Source: a virus
Reading direction: 5' to 3' (one strand)
Length of the DNA stretch: 44,979 nt
Virus record (IMG/VR): IMGVR_UViG_3300010396_000021
Coordinates: 1 to 44,979 of that record
How positions within the stretch are numbered: the first letter of the stretch is position 1; every line of letters starts with the position of its first letter. Shown piece after piece: positions 1-8,497 of this stretch. The notes below the pieces were generated by a model. That model was not told the DNA's origin. It ran no database searches and was given only the letters and a program-made list of their open reading frames with translations. A program made the translations under genes and the position numbers.

Positions 1-123
1 ACGCGGAAGACGGTGGCTTTGGAGAGGTCGAGTTTCGTTTTCGCCGTCGTCGCTTTGAGCGATTCTTCTTTGAAGCCTTCGAGGTCGGTCAGCGTCTTGG
101 CCGTGATCGCCGCCATGATCTGA
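1..123. repeat. Direct terminal repeat, left copy
   Basis: Bases 1-123 are identical to 44857-44979, by direct comparison. The reading frame of a tail gene passes through both copies without a break, so the repeat is an assembly overlap of a circular or circularly permuted molecule of 44,856 bp. It does not look like a biological duplication. A true short terminal redundancy cannot be excluded without reads. Confidence 0.95.
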
Positions 124-377
124 TCGCCTTTTTCGACCGTCCGGGCGCTGGTGCCCTCCTGTTTGCGCGTGATCGTGAGCGTGCCCGAGCTGTTGGCCGT
201 AACGCGGACGATCTCGGCGTTCGTAGACAGCGGGCTCGCGCCTGCGGGCCAGACGACGGCGTTGAAGGGCACAGCCGGGAAGACGGTCCCCGAGGCCACC
301 ACCATCGACGTGCCTGTCGTGGCAGGGCTCGGCGCTGTGCTCACCGTCGAGTAGGCGAAGTTGGCTACGGCGTCCAT
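1..377 (-). CDS. Tail fibre/adhesin-like protein, N-terminal part (gene crosses the join)
   Basis: The ATG at 377 has a strong AAGGAG site about 6 nt upstream and lies just after the stop of the Dit-like gene. The frame is open to base 1 and continues in phase into 44856-44247 on the circle, for 328 codons in all. The first ~87 residues (start MDAVANFAYSTV) look like a beta-sandwich seen in phage tail proteins: repeated Ser/Thr/Val stretches and the phrase GTLTITRKQEGTSA. That phrase resembles the repeat family in which a position or value is followed by TRAQEGT. Its place right after Dit suggests a tail-tip or fibre component. A start at the internal ATG 116 would lose this N-terminal domain and its ribosome site, so 377 is preferred. 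Confidence 0.85.
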   Translation of the reverse strand, partial: MDAVANFAYSTVSTAPSPATTGTSMVVASGTVFPAVPFNAVVWPAGASPLSTNAEIVRVTANSSGTLTITRKQEGTSARTVEKGDQIMAAITAKTLTDLEGFKEESLKATTAKTKLDLSKATVFR

Positions 378-386
378 ATGGGCTCC

Positions 387-2417
387 TTAGCGGGGAATGA
401 CCGAGTAGCGCGGCGTCACGAATACGGCGGCAGTGAAGGCGTCGCCGATCGTCGTCTGATCGGCCTCTTCCAGGTCGTTGCGGTCGGCCTTGACGAGAAT
501 CCGGCTGGTGCGGTTGGCCGAGCCGTCCTGGGGGACAAAGAAGCGAGCGCCGCGGTACTGGGGCACCGGGCCGTCGTAGGTGCCGGTGCTGTCCTGGGCG
601 AGCGTGCCGTCAGAGCGGGCTTCCATCACCCGCGAGGGCGCTACGCAGTAGGGGACAGCGCCGAGTTTGGCTACATGCACGCTCGTAAACCTGCGCGGTT
701 GGGTGCCTATTCCCCCTTTGGCCTGGTCGTGGATGCCGCCCTTACCCGACGCGAGAGCGCCGCCTGTGACCAGCGATGGGTGCGATCCTGCCAGCGAGAA
801 CGGCGCTCCTGCGAGTTGGCCCTGGGTGCTGATCTGACCGTCGGGAGAAGCCACTGCGCTGATCGAGAAGGGGTACTGTTCGATCGCGTTGAGGCTGAGG
901 GCGATGGACGTTTCGTTGAGGTAGGTGTTGATCCCTGCCACCTTCACGCCGAGCACGACCCGAAGCGGTTCTCCCCCGCCGGCGGCTTGGCAGAGCACGA
1001 ACGCGAGGTTTTCTTTGTTGGTCCAGCTCAGAACCGCACCGAAGTACGCTCCGAGGTTGCAGAAGCGCCCCTGTATGAAGATCGCTGAGTTCGCCAGCGA
1101 TGAGCCGATCACGCCGTAGCGCGCTTCGCTGTCGGTCGTCGTGGATCGACTGACTTCTTCTTTGGTCACGGCCCAGTCGGTCGTCGCGCCCGACGTGGCC
1201 CATGCCCCGCCGATCGCCGCGAGGCGTCCGTTGAGGCTGCCGGAGAGCGTCCCAGTCGTGAAGTTGTCGAAAGCCGAGGCTGTCCCCGGTTCGGTAGCCG
1301 TGACACCCCGAGCCTTGCCGTAACCCTCGAGCACGGGTATCAGGACGATGTAATCGACGTGCAGGACATCGACCGCCGCGCCAGCTGAGCTGTACGCTTC
1401 GATTCGCCCGGACCACTTCTGCGTTCCCGCTTGCGCCGGGGTGATCGACACAGTCCCTAGATCGACCTCTACGAAGGAGCCGACAAGGTTGGGTGTCTGC
1501 CACTGGTTTGCTCTGAACGGGCCGCTGCCGTCCTGCCATGAGAGACGCAGGTGGATGTTCTGGGCGAGGCTGCCGACGTTGAGTTCGGAGTAGACGCGCG
1601 CCTTGATCCGATAGGTGCCGACGTGCCCCAGGTTGCCCGTCGAGCAGCAGATCGTCGGTTCGGTGATGAGCGTCGTGGCGATCGTGCCTTTGGTCGCGCC
1701 TGCGCGTTTGTAAGCGCCGAGTGAGTTCAGGGCCGTAGACTGCGCACCGCCTTCGGGCGTCATGTCTTCGGAGTCGAGGATCAGGCTCGTGGCGGCGTTG
1801 TAGTAGCGGTTCTCCAGCCCCCACTCCACGAACCTGCGCCCTATCGCCGCGGTGTCTTTGACAACCAGCCTGCCCTCTGCCGGGATGTCGCCTTCGACCG
1901 TGGGGACGGTCAACGTGACGACCGAGAGGCCCGTTTCGATCGATTTCGCAGCTGCTGCTTCGACCTCTGCGCCGTAGCCGAAGGGCTTGCAGGTCATTGA
2001 GATGTTGACCTTGATCGAGGCGGCGAAGTAGCCCGCGTCCGCGCCTTCCATCACGATCGGAATGCCGGTCACTTCCCCGGTGAGGACGTAGAGCGTGATT
2101 TTCTTCGTGGAGTTGGCGGGCGTCCATTCGAGCGGGATGCCGCCGGGGTTCTTCTCGGCCTCCTGGAGCTGGTCTACGAGTTCGCCGACCTTGGCCAGCG
2201 CTTCGTTCATCGTCGGGCGCGTGACGCGGACGGTGGCTGTGACGACGCGGTTTTCGTAGAGCGGGGTGCGGATCAGGCGCGAGCCGTCCGAGTCTGCCCC
2301 CTGCGCCCACTCGGGCTTCTTCTTCGGCGGGGTGAGGTCGACGGCTTCGGTGACGTAGGCGCCGGCTTCGTTGTTCAGTTCTAGGCCGTTGAGGGTCAGG
2401 CCCTCCTGGATCGCCAT
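387..2417 (-). CDS. Distal tail (Dit-like) minor tail protein with C-terminal extensions
   Basis: 676 residues, directly downstream of the tape measure, whose stop TGA shares one base with this ATG. The N-terminal ~160 residues follow the Dit pattern: a short strand pair around LTLNGLELNN, then a domain in which an RVTRPTMNEALAKV segment is followed by tape-like beta structure. Dit forms the hexameric hub joining the tail tube to the tip. The remaining ~500 residues are beta-rich, with Ser/Thr/Gly runs and an ARYGVIGSSLANS segment. They resemble carbohydrate-binding or jelly-roll insertions such as those of evolved Dit proteins, but no exact family was recognised. Function is inferred mainly from position and length; minor tail protein is the safe name. 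Confidence 0.75.
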   Translation of the reverse strand: MAIQEGLTLNGLELNNEAGAYVTEAVDLTPPKKKPEWAQGADSDGSRLIRTPLYENRVVTATVRVTRPTMNEALAKVGELVDQLQEAEKNPGGIPLEWTPANSTKKITLYVLTGEVTGIPIVMEGADAGYFAASIKVNISMTCKPFGYGAEVEAAAAKSIETGLSVVTLTVPTVEGDIPAEGRLVVKDTAAIGRRFVEWGLENRYYNAATSLILDSEDMTPEGGAQSTALNSLGAYKRAGATKGTIATTLITEPTICCSTGNLGHVGTYRIKARVYSELNVGSLAQNIHLRLSWQDGSGPFRANQWQTPNLVGSFVEVDLGTVSITPAQAGTQKWSGRIEAYSSAGAAVDVLHVDYIVLIPVLEGYGKARGVTATEPGTASAFDNFTTGTLSGSLNGRLAAIGGAWATSGATTDWAVTKEEVSRSTTTDSEARYGVIGSSLANSAIFIQGRFCNLGAYFGAVLSWTNKENLAFVLCQAAGGGEPLRVVLGVKVAGINTYLNETSIALSLNAIEQYPFSISAVASPDGQISTQGQLAGAPFSLAGSHPSLVTGGALASGKGGIHDQAKGGIGTQPRRFTSVHVAKLGAVPYCVAPSRVMEARSDGTLAQDSTGTYDGPVPQYRGARFFVPQDGSANRTSRILVKADRNDLEEADQTTIGDAFTAAVFVTPRYSVIPR

Positions 2418-5400
2418 CAGTAGCTCGCCGCGGTTCCGGCGCCTGCGGTGAGCTGACGACCCTTGTAGCCGACGCCGGCGATCTGGCCCGAGATCACGTC
2501 GGCGAGCGACTTCAGCAGCGAGGCTGACTCGACGGCGCTGACGCCCGATGCGATCTGTGAGAATTCCTTCAGCACCTTGGCCGATTCTTCGAGCGCCTTG
2601 GTGTGGGCTTCGAGCGCGTTCGTCGCGTTGGTGACGGCCTGGGCGAATTCGCGCAGGTCGCCGAGTACCTGCAGGCGTCCTTCTTCGGAGAGGGCACCGA
2701 AGCCGCCGGCGAGGGCGCGGTTGGCGTTGGCGATCTTCTCGGCCTTGCCCTGGTCTTCTGACTTCAGCCCCGCTCTGACTTCGGCGTCTACTTTGGCGTT
2801 CGCTGCCTGGTAGGAGGAGAGGTCGCCTGCCTGCTGGTTGGCGGCGGCTTCTGCGATTTCTGCCGGGAGCGCGACGTTGAGCGTGTGTTCGGCTTCGAGG
2901 ATCGCGGTTTCGGTCGAGGCGATCGTGCCGCCGAGTTCCTTCGCGTCGTTCTGGGCCTGTTTGACCTTGGCGTCGAATTCAGCGGCCTTGTGCAGCGCTT
3001 CCTTCTTCGCCCCTCCGTGCTGGTGGCGGGCGAGCTTCAGGTAGGAGTCGCGGACCTTGGCCCAGTTCTTCGCTTCGGCGCGTATCGCCCGCAGCTCGCG
3101 TTCGTAGTACTTCTTCTGCGTCTGGGCGGTGAGGACAGCCTGCGTGTCCCGCGCTCGAGCGGCGCTCTGGCCGCCTGCGGTCGTGAGGTCGGGTTTGTCG
3201 AGCGCCCATTTGGTCTGACGGGCCTGGAGGAAGGCTCCGACGCTCGTAGCAGCTTCGCCGTAGTGTTCGCGCATCGCGTGGGCTTCGCCAGCGCCCTGGA
3301 CCCCGACATGCAGGCCCATGCGCTGAGCGGCGGTGAGGATCAGCTTTTCGGCCCGTTCCTGCGCCCGCTTGACGGCGTTTTCGATGCGTTCGTTGATCTT
3401 GCCGCTTTCGCCTTCGCGGATCACCGAGCCTGCCCCGCCTGAGCGATAGATCGGCGTGGCGTAGGTGCCTTCGCCTGCTTTGCGGTGGATGACTTCGACC
3501 TTGCCACCCGACGTATTGCCCTCAATCGTCGTCACCTTGTCCCCGTGGACCGACTGCACGAAGCCGACGTGCGAGTCGCCGAACATCATCAGGTCGCCGA
3601 CGTGCGGGGTGTGGCCGACGCCCTTCTTGTAGCCGTGCGTGCCAGCTTCGGCCCATTCGCGGATCGTGGCCACCGAGGCTGTGCGGACCGCCTTGTTGGC
3701 TCCGCCCATCATCGCGGCCGTGGTGGCGAACTCAGCGCACCATGCAGCGGCTCGGGTGTGGAATTCCTTCTGCAGCGCGTCGAGTTCGGGGCCGGTGTTT
3801 TTGCCCGTTGACTCGCGGAACTTGCCGACGTGTTCTTCGGCCCATTTGTCGATGGCAGCGGTGTCCGGACCCTTGGCCTTTTCGTGGCTCGGGAGTGTGC
3901 CCTTGCCTTCGAGGGCGGCGGCGTGCTTTTCCATCGCTTTGGTATGCGCCTTGCCTACCCCAGCGAAGTGCGTGCCCCACGGCGAGGCGTTGATCAGTTC
4001 CTCGACCTTCTTGACCGAGGCGCCCGACTGGATGGCTTCAACAACCGCGTGATATTTCGGCCCGGAGAGCGTCTTCAGCGTCGCTTCGAGCCCCTGCCCC
4101 CAAGAGGTATATGCCTTTACACCGACGGAGTTAATGCCTCGAGCGCCGGGCAGATCCAGGGTCGTGTTTAGGGGGTTGAAGCGAGCGTCGTTGTTCCAGT
4201 TGCCGCCCTCCTGCTTCATCCAGGCTTCGAGGGCTGCCCTGCTGCTGCCTCCGGTGGGGGCTCCGATGGAGAGGAGTACCGTTTCGGCGAACTTACGCGG
4301 CGATACGTTCCCGCTCAGGCCACCCATTTGCTGCGCCTGCTTGACCCACGCGCCGCCGCCCTTGCCCGGACTCCATCCTTCCCGTTCGTTTTCGTCTTCT
4401 TCCTTCTTACTCGGGCGCCCGGCGAAGGCCCATTCGTCCTGGCTTAGGTGGCCGACCTTTTCGATGGCGGGGATGAGGCCGAAGCTGATCGCCGACGTGA
4501 ATTCGTTGACGTTTTCGATCATTTCGTTGAGCCTGTCGACAACGAAGTTGGCGACGGCTTCGGCGGCCTTTTCGATGGCGGCCATGTCCCGTTCCCAGTG
4601 CTGGCTCAGCTCGAAGGCGGCGGCGGCGAGTATGACGAGGGTCGCACCGATCCCGGTGGTTATCAGCGCCGCCTTCACCGTGTCCGACGCCGCCACGCTA
4701 GAGGCCGCTATTGCGGCGTTATCAGTCTCAACCGCCGCTGCCGTAATCCCCATCCGAACCGCGAGAACTTTGGCCGCTTCGACCATCGTTTTGATGCCGC
4801 CAACGAATTTGGCGACCTTGCCTACGGCGAAGTCCACCACGGCGGCGGCGAGGACGGTGGTGATGACACCTGCGAGCAGTTTGGCTGCCGTCTTGTGCTT
4901 GTCGAGCCAGTCGATCCCGTCGCGCAGGGCTTCGACCATTTTCTTCAGCACTGGAATTACTTTGTCGCCAATCGAGGCGGCTGCGTTTTCCATAGCCGCC
5001 CGCGCCTGTTTGGCTTGCCCGGATAGCGTTTTGTGCTCCTGCGCGGCGGCTTTGGCGGTGGTGCCGGTCTGCCCTACTCGTTTCGTCCATTCGTCAAACG
5101 CCTGCGGCCCCTGGTGGATGACTTCAAGCATCTGCTTGGCGGCGTTCTTGCCGAACAGGAGCGACGCCGCCTGGATCTGCGAGCCCTGGTTGAGTTTGCC
5201 GAACGCCGGCTGCATCTGTTCGATGACGGAGCGCAGGCCGACGAACTGCCCCTTTGAGTTGAAGACGTGGACGCCGAGGTCTTTGAGCGTCTGTTCGACA
5301 GGCTTGGTTTTGCTCAGGAGGGTTCCGAAGACACCACCGAGGGCGCCCATCGTCAGGCGCCCAGCGACACCCTGCTTGGCGAGCTCGCCCATCAGGGCTG

Positions 5401-6109
5401 CCGTCTCCGTCACCGAGGGCGCAAGGGCGCCGAGCCTGCCTCGCGCTTTGTCGAGGGTGGTGGTGAATTCTGCGACCGTCGTGCCGGTGGCTTTGGAGGC
5501 GTTGAAGAGGATGTCGGAGGCTTTGCCCGCTTCTTCGGCGCCCAGGCTGTAGGTCAGCATGACTTTGCCGAGGGCTTCGGTGGTTTCCTTCAGGTCACCG
5601 CCGGTGGCGTCGGTGAGATCCAGCGCCGCCGCCATCACTTTCATCGACTCGCCGGCGTTCAGCGCCCGCCCTTCGATCGTCTTCATCTCACCCGCGATAC
5701 CGGCGAAGGCTTCGCCGATCTTCGCGCCCGAGAATTCGACGGTGCTGGGGAATTTGCGAAAGGCGTCCTCGATTTTCTTGCCAGCCTCGGTGGTAATGCC
5801 GCTGGCCTTGGCAATAGCCACGCCCGCGTCTTCGACGTGCATCGCCATGGCAACGCTTCCGCCGATGACCGCTCCGGTCGCCACCGTGCCCCATTTGGCG
5901 AAGGCCGCGTTGCTCTTGGACACCGAGGCAATAGCCTTGTCGTGGGCTGCCGCAACCTTTGCGGCGGCGGCCTCCTGAGCGGCTGCGCCCGACTTCGCTG
6001 ATGCGGCGATCTTCGCCTGCGCATCCTCGGTCGCCCTCGCGGCGACGGCAGCTGCGCGCTCGACCGAGGCTGCGTTCCCTAGGAAGACGACCTCTGCTGT
6101 ACGGGCCAT
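2417..6109 (-). CDS. Tape measure protein with lysozyme-like and CHAP domains
   Basis: 1230 residues, the longest gene, placed after the tail chaperones as usual. The N-terminal ~400 residues are Ala/Lys-rich helix like TP901-type tape measures, which set tail length. Hydrophobic segments lie near 413-440 and 476-500. Around 605-710 is a lysozyme/transglycosylase-like domain (AWMKQEGGNWNNDARFNPLN). Around 785-890 is a CHAP amidase/peptidase domain with the catalytic Cys in AAAWCAEF, then GDLMMF, the catalytic His in SHVGFVQSV, and IEGNTSG. Both should cut peptidoglycan during DNA entry. Coiled coil follows, ending in a C-terminal motif (SLADVISGQIAGV, then GTAASY) that recurs in other genes here. 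The ATG at 6109 follows the frameshifted chaperone stop by 2 nt. Confidence 0.95.
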   Translation of the reverse strand: MARTAEVVFLGNAASVERAAAVAARATEDAQAKIAASAKSGAAAQEAAAAKVAAAHDKAIASVSKSNAAFAKWGTVATGAVIGGSVAMAMHVEDAGVAIAKASGITTEAGKKIEDAFRKFPSTVEFSGAKIGEAFAGIAGEMKTIEGRALNAGESMKVMAAALDLTDATGGDLKETTEALGKVMLTYSLGAEEAGKASDILFNASKATGTTVAEFTTTLDKARGRLGALAPSVTETAALMGELAKQGVAGRLTMGALGGVFGTLLSKTKPVEQTLKDLGVHVFNSKGQFVGLRSVIEQMQPAFGKLNQGSQIQAASLLFGKNAAKQMLEVIHQGPQAFDEWTKRVGQTGTTAKAAAQEHKTLSGQAKQARAAMENAAASIGDKVIPVLKKMVEALRDGIDWLDKHKTAAKLLAGVITTVLAAAVVDFAVGKVAKFVGGIKTMVEAAKVLAVRMGITAAAVETDNAAIAASSVAASDTVKAALITTGIGATLVILAAAAFELSQHWERDMAAIEKAAEAVANFVVDRLNEMIENVNEFTSAISFGLIPAIEKVGHLSQDEWAFAGRPSKKEEDENEREGWSPGKGGGAWVKQAQQMGGLSGNVSPRKFAETVLLSIGAPTGGSSRAALEAWMKQEGGNWNNDARFNPLNTTLDLPGARGINSVGVKAYTSWGQGLEATLKTLSGPKYHAVVEAIQSGASVKKVEELINASPWGTHFAGVGKAHTKAMEKHAAALEGKGTLPSHEKAKGPDTAAIDKWAEEHVGKFRESTGKNTGPELDALQKEFHTRAAAWCAEFATTAAMMGGANKAVRTASVATIREWAEAGTHGYKKGVGHTPHVGDLMMFGDSHVGFVQSVHGDKVTTIEGNTSGGKVEVIHRKAGEGTYATPIYRSGGAGSVIREGESGKINERIENAVKRAQERAEKLILTAAQRMGLHVGVQGAGEAHAMREHYGEAATSVGAFLQARQTKWALDKPDLTTAGGQSAARARDTQAVLTAQTQKKYYERELRAIRAEAKNWAKVRDSYLKLARHQHGGAKKEALHKAAEFDAKVKQAQNDAKELGGTIASTETAILEAEHTLNVALPAEIAEAAANQQAGDLSSYQAANAKVDAEVRAGLKSEDQGKAEKIANANRALAGGFGALSEEGRLQVLGDLREFAQAVTNATNALEAHTKALEESAKVLKEFSQIASGVSAVESASLLKSLADVISGQIAGVGYKGRQLTAGAGTAASY

Positions 6110-6111
6110 GC

Positions 6112-6584
6112 CTACCCCAATCCGCCCGCTTGGGCCTTCGCTTCTATGTAGGCTCGGGCCTTTTCAAACCCCCCGTAGGTGAGCTTGTGCCAGTCCCACT
6201 CCTGAATGCCTAGGTGGTCGGCGTACTCTGGGCTCCACTGCGGGATTTGCCCTTGGCCGGCGCGGAATCGTTCCCGCCGGCCGCCTGAGGGTCGGCCTTC
6301 TTCTCCTCCTCCTCGGCCTGCTTCTGGAACGCCTCGATAAAGAGGCCGTACTTCAGCTTGCGGGCCTTGGCGAGCACTTCATCGGTGTCCATCTCCTCAT
6401 GCGCCCTCTGGACACCCACGGCGACGACGCCGGTGATCTGGCGAGGCTCGAGGAAGTTGTATTCGCGGATGTCGGCGAGGCCGAAATGCCCTTGCAGGAA
6501 CTCCAACTCGCCGAGCGTCAGCTCACTCGGGTCGACCTCGACGGCATACTGCTTGCCGTCGATCTTAACCTTCAGTCCAGCCAT
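6112..6584 (-). CDS. Tail assembly chaperone GT fusion (predicted -1 frameshift)
   Basis: The gene below ends at TAG 6210. The -1 frame is open through that stop and continues for about 45 more codons to TAG 6112, ending 2 nt before the tape measure ATG. The extension contains EWDWHKLTYGGFEKARAY, an aromatic and charged pattern typical of the T part of G/GT chaperones, which are nearly always made by programmed slippage. The full product would be 157 residues. It would bind the tape measure while the G-only form, in excess, coats the growing complex. The slip site is not certain: no perfect X XXY YYZ heptamer lies in the overlap, and G GGC AAA at 6252-6246 is the best candidate. Confidence 0.75.
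6210..6584 (-). CDS. Tail assembly chaperone (G protein)
   Basis: 124 residues. The first ~90 form a compact domain with an ITLGELE-like pattern (SELTLGELEFLQGHFG) common to the G chaperones of siphoviruses. The acidic/basic tail (EEEEKKADPQ onward) is low complexity and is where the frame changes. It lies between the tail tube/gp10-like genes and the tape measure, as in lambda-like and mycobacteriophage tails. ATG 6584 has AAGGGGG a few bases upstream. Confidence 0.85.
   Translation of the reverse strand: MAGLKVKIDGKQYAVEVDPSELTLGELEFLQGHFGLADIREYNFLEPRQITGVVAVGVQRAHEEMDTDEVLAKARKLKYGLFIEAFQKQAEEEEKKADPQAAGGNDSAPAKGKSRSGAQSTPTT
6246..6252 (-). promoter_or_regulatory. Candidate -1 frameshift site
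   Basis: On the minus strand the 0-frame codons read AAG GGC AAA TCC. The heptamer GGGCAAA lets the GGC-bound tRNA re-pair at GGG, but the AAA to CAA shift is poor, so this site is tentative. The -1 frame has no stop for many codons upstream, so the slip could lie further 5', for example in the purine-rich GAG/AAG run near 6305-6320. Confidence 0.35.
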
Positions 6585-6616
6585 GCATCCCCCTTCGTTG
6601 TGTAGGCTCTCCGCCG

Positions 6617-6835
6617 ATGAACTGGCGGAGCATCCTGATCGTGGTCGCCGTCGTCGCCCTGATCGGCTTCTATCTGCATGGCACCTTCGACCGCGTGTTG
6701 TACGGAGTCGGGCTCAACTTCAACGAATGCGCCCGCAACGGCTTCGGAGCGACGTTCTGTGGCAAGGAACTAGACGAGTACCGCGAACGGGTCCAGGGCG
6801 TGCAGGAACGGCTAAGAGCGCTCCAGCGGCACTAG
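6617..6835 (+). CDS. Small single-pass membrane protein on the opposite strand
   Basis: 72 residues. It begins with one transmembrane anchor (SILIVVAVVALIGFYL, residues 5-20) and continues with a polar domain holding two Cys (NECARNGFGATFC) and a C-terminal helix. It lies head to head with the chaperone gene and end to end with the gp10-like gene, their stop codons overlapping at CTAG 6832-6835. No Shine-Dalgarno is seen. TAGGCT at 6603-6608, 8 nt before the ATG, could be a -10 box for a leaderless transcript. The Cys pair outside the membrane would suit an exported domain, perhaps a lysogeny-expressed exclusion factor, but that is guesswork. Confidence 0.65.
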   Translation: MNWRSILIVVAVVALIGFYLHGTFDRVLYGVGLNFNECARNGFGATFCGKELDEYRERVQGVQERLRALQRH

Positions 6836-7290
6836 CCAGCCTCGAACTCCCGCACGATGAAGTCGAGCAGCTCCTCCATCTCGGCTTCTATGACCGCAGC
6901 GTTCGATGCCACGGCCCTGTTCATCCAGTGAGAGGCCTTTGCGGCCTTGACGTGCGGGCCACGCGCGGCCCAGCCCGCTTTCGGGCCTCCACCGACGTTC
7001 TGCACTCCTCCGTGCGGGGCGGTCGAGTAGACCGACGCCGAGCGGGCGGTGACCGACACCTTCACCGAGTCCTCTAGTCGCGGTTTGCCCGGCCTTGCGT
7101 TCTTGGTGTCGTGCGTGACGAACTGCGGCGCTGCGCGAGCGACGGCCTCGCCCATCTCTCGTAGGCGCTGCTGGAGCTCGTATTGCAGCCCGAAGTTGCC
7201 GCGACCGCCTTCGATGCGCCTGAGCGCCGCGTTCAGCTCCGTGAAGCCGTGGACCGCGACGCCTTGGTCGGCGACGGCATACTTCGCCAT
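6832..7290 (-). CDS. HK97 gp10-like head-tail/tail completion protein
   Basis: 152 residues. The helix around ELNAALRRIEGGRGNF, the following AVARAAPQFV and the beta region (DSVKVSVTARSASVYSTAPHG) match the gp10/minor capsid morphogenesis fold: an N-terminal amphipathic helix, then a small alpha/beta domain with a GxxH turn. These proteins act at the neck or tail terminus. It is placed after the tail tube gene and before the chaperones, whereas this family usually precedes the tube gene. Spacing to the tube gene is 3 nt. Confidence 0.7.
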   Translation of the reverse strand: MAKYAVADQGVAVHGFTELNAALRRIEGGRGNFGLQYELQQRLREMGEAVARAAPQFVTHDTKNARPGKPRLEDSVKVSVTARSASVYSTAPHGGVQNVGGGPKAGWAARGPHVKAAKASHWMNRAVASNAAVIEAEMEELLDFIVREFEAG

Positions 7291-7293
7291 CGG

Positions 7294-8289
7294 CTACAAA
7301 GCCACGTCGGTCGAGACGTAGGTCGCCGTGCAGGGCGGCGCCGAGGTGTTGTCTTCGACCATCAGCGGGATCGTCTGCGTGAGCGCGCCCAGGTCTTTGA
7401 TGTTCGGCGTGTCGCCTTCGAAGCGGGCGAACGGAAAGACGAATTTGAGTTCGAATTTGGTCACGTCGGTCGTCATTTTGTTGCCGACGAACGCGACTTC
7501 GACTTCCTTGGCTTCGCCTTTTTCGAAGAATTTGTAGAGGGTCTGATCGGTGTAGTCAACTTCGAGGTCGATTTTGATGCTGTTGAAGGCGTTCGTGAGC
7601 GGCTGTAGCCGGGTGGCCGAGCCGAGTGCAAACCGGCTGCCGTCGGTGGGCTTCGCGAACGTCAGTTTCACGGATTTGGCGAATTTCTGTTCGACGCTGT
7701 TGATCTTCAGGATCGCCTGGATGAAGTTGAAGTTTTCCAGGCCCGCGGGGTAGGTCACCGTCCCGATCGTCTGTTCGGAGTTCTCGTCCTTCGCCTGGAT
7801 CGCGGCCTGGGCGGTAAGGAACCCGCCAGTCGCCATGTCGAACGTCAGCGAGTCGAAAATCGCTCCCGGGTAGCAGTAGGAGTCGACCGTGCCGCCTCCG
7901 ACCTTCGGAGCGGCCTTCACGAACGTCATGCTCTTGTTGAACGGGTCGGTGGTCCCGATTTCGTGAACCTGCGTGTAGGTTTCGGTCAGCGTTTTGGTCG
8001 GCGTGACCGTTTTGCCGTGCAGCATGTTCAGGAACGGGCCGAAGCCCTTGTTCGCGACCTCGACGCCGAGGTTGCCGCCGGCGGTGCGAGTCGTTGCGAC
8101 GGTGCGCGTGCCGGTTGCGAACGTGCGCCCCGCCTTGATGCCTGCCGAGCGCTGGAAGTTCTGCTGCCGGCCAAGCGTCTCGCCAGCTAGGAACTCCGAC
8201 CATTTCGAGGGTGCGACAGAGGTGCCCCATGCCGACTCGATCGCGTAGCCGAGCGCACCTGAGATGCCAGTATTGCCTTCGAGTGGCAT
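7294..8289 (-). CDS. Major tail tube protein
   Basis: 331 residues. It has the opening GALGYAIESAWGTSVAPSKW, seen in many phage tail tube proteins, followed by alternating beta strands (LTFDMATGGFLTAQAAI, FNSIKIDLEVDYTDQTLYKF, KFELKFVFPFARFEG) of the tube fold. The long polypeptide and Thr/Val-rich strands suit the major structural protein of a long flexible tail. The C-terminus (APPCTATYVSTDVAL) has a lone Cys. It lies between the tail terminator and the chaperones. Confidence 0.85.
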   Translation of the reverse strand: MPLEGNTGISGALGYAIESAWGTSVAPSKWSEFLAGETLGRQQNFQRSAGIKAGRTFATGTRTVATTRTAGGNLGVEVANKGFGPFLNMLHGKTVTPTKTLTETYTQVHEIGTTDPFNKSMTFVKAAPKVGGGTVDSYCYPGAIFDSLTFDMATGGFLTAQAAIQAKDENSEQTIGTVTYPAGLENFNFIQAILKINSVEQKFAKSVKLTFAKPTDGSRFALGSATRLQPLTNAFNSIKIDLEVDYTDQTLYKFFEKGEAKEVEVAFVGNKMTTDVTKFELKFVFPFARFEGDTPNIKDLGALTQTIPLMVEDNTSAPPCTATYVSTDVAL

Positions 8290-8292
8290 GCC

Positions 8293-8472
8293 TTACTCCT
8301 TCTCGCCCGAATCGGGCTTCGCGGCGGATGAGCTCGACTCCCAGTTGCCTGAGGCCTCGAGTTCCTTGATGTCGATCCCGTCCGGTATCTCTACGGACGA
8401 GCCTCGCTTTGCGATCGTGCCGTCCGGGAGGACTACCTCCGCGTGCGACCCGACGTAGATGCGCTTGGGCAT
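8293..8472 (-). CDS. Small hypothetical protein (59 aa)
   Basis: ATG 8472 to TAA 8293 gives 59 residues beginning MPKRIYVGSHAEVVLPDG. Predicted short beta strands (an RIYVGS...VVLPDG hairpin) are followed by a polar tail. It sits tightly between the tail terminator and tail tube genes, 3 nt before the latter, where small head-tail accessory genes are common. No family recognised. Confidence 0.65.
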   Translation of the reverse strand: MPKRIYVGSHAEVVLPDGTIAKRGSSVEIPDGIDIKELEASGNWESSSSAAKPDSGEKE

Positions 8473-8497
8473 CGATGACCTCCCGGTCGGTGGTTGA

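Noticed and set aside
742-2310. 522-residue minus-strand ORF
   Set aside because: Out-of-frame shadow of the Dit-like gene; Arg/Pro/His-rich with no domain.
4134-5552. 472-residue plus-strand ORF
   Set aside because: It lies wholly inside the tape measure gene in the opposite frame, with codon composition typical of a shadow frame in GC-rich DNA.
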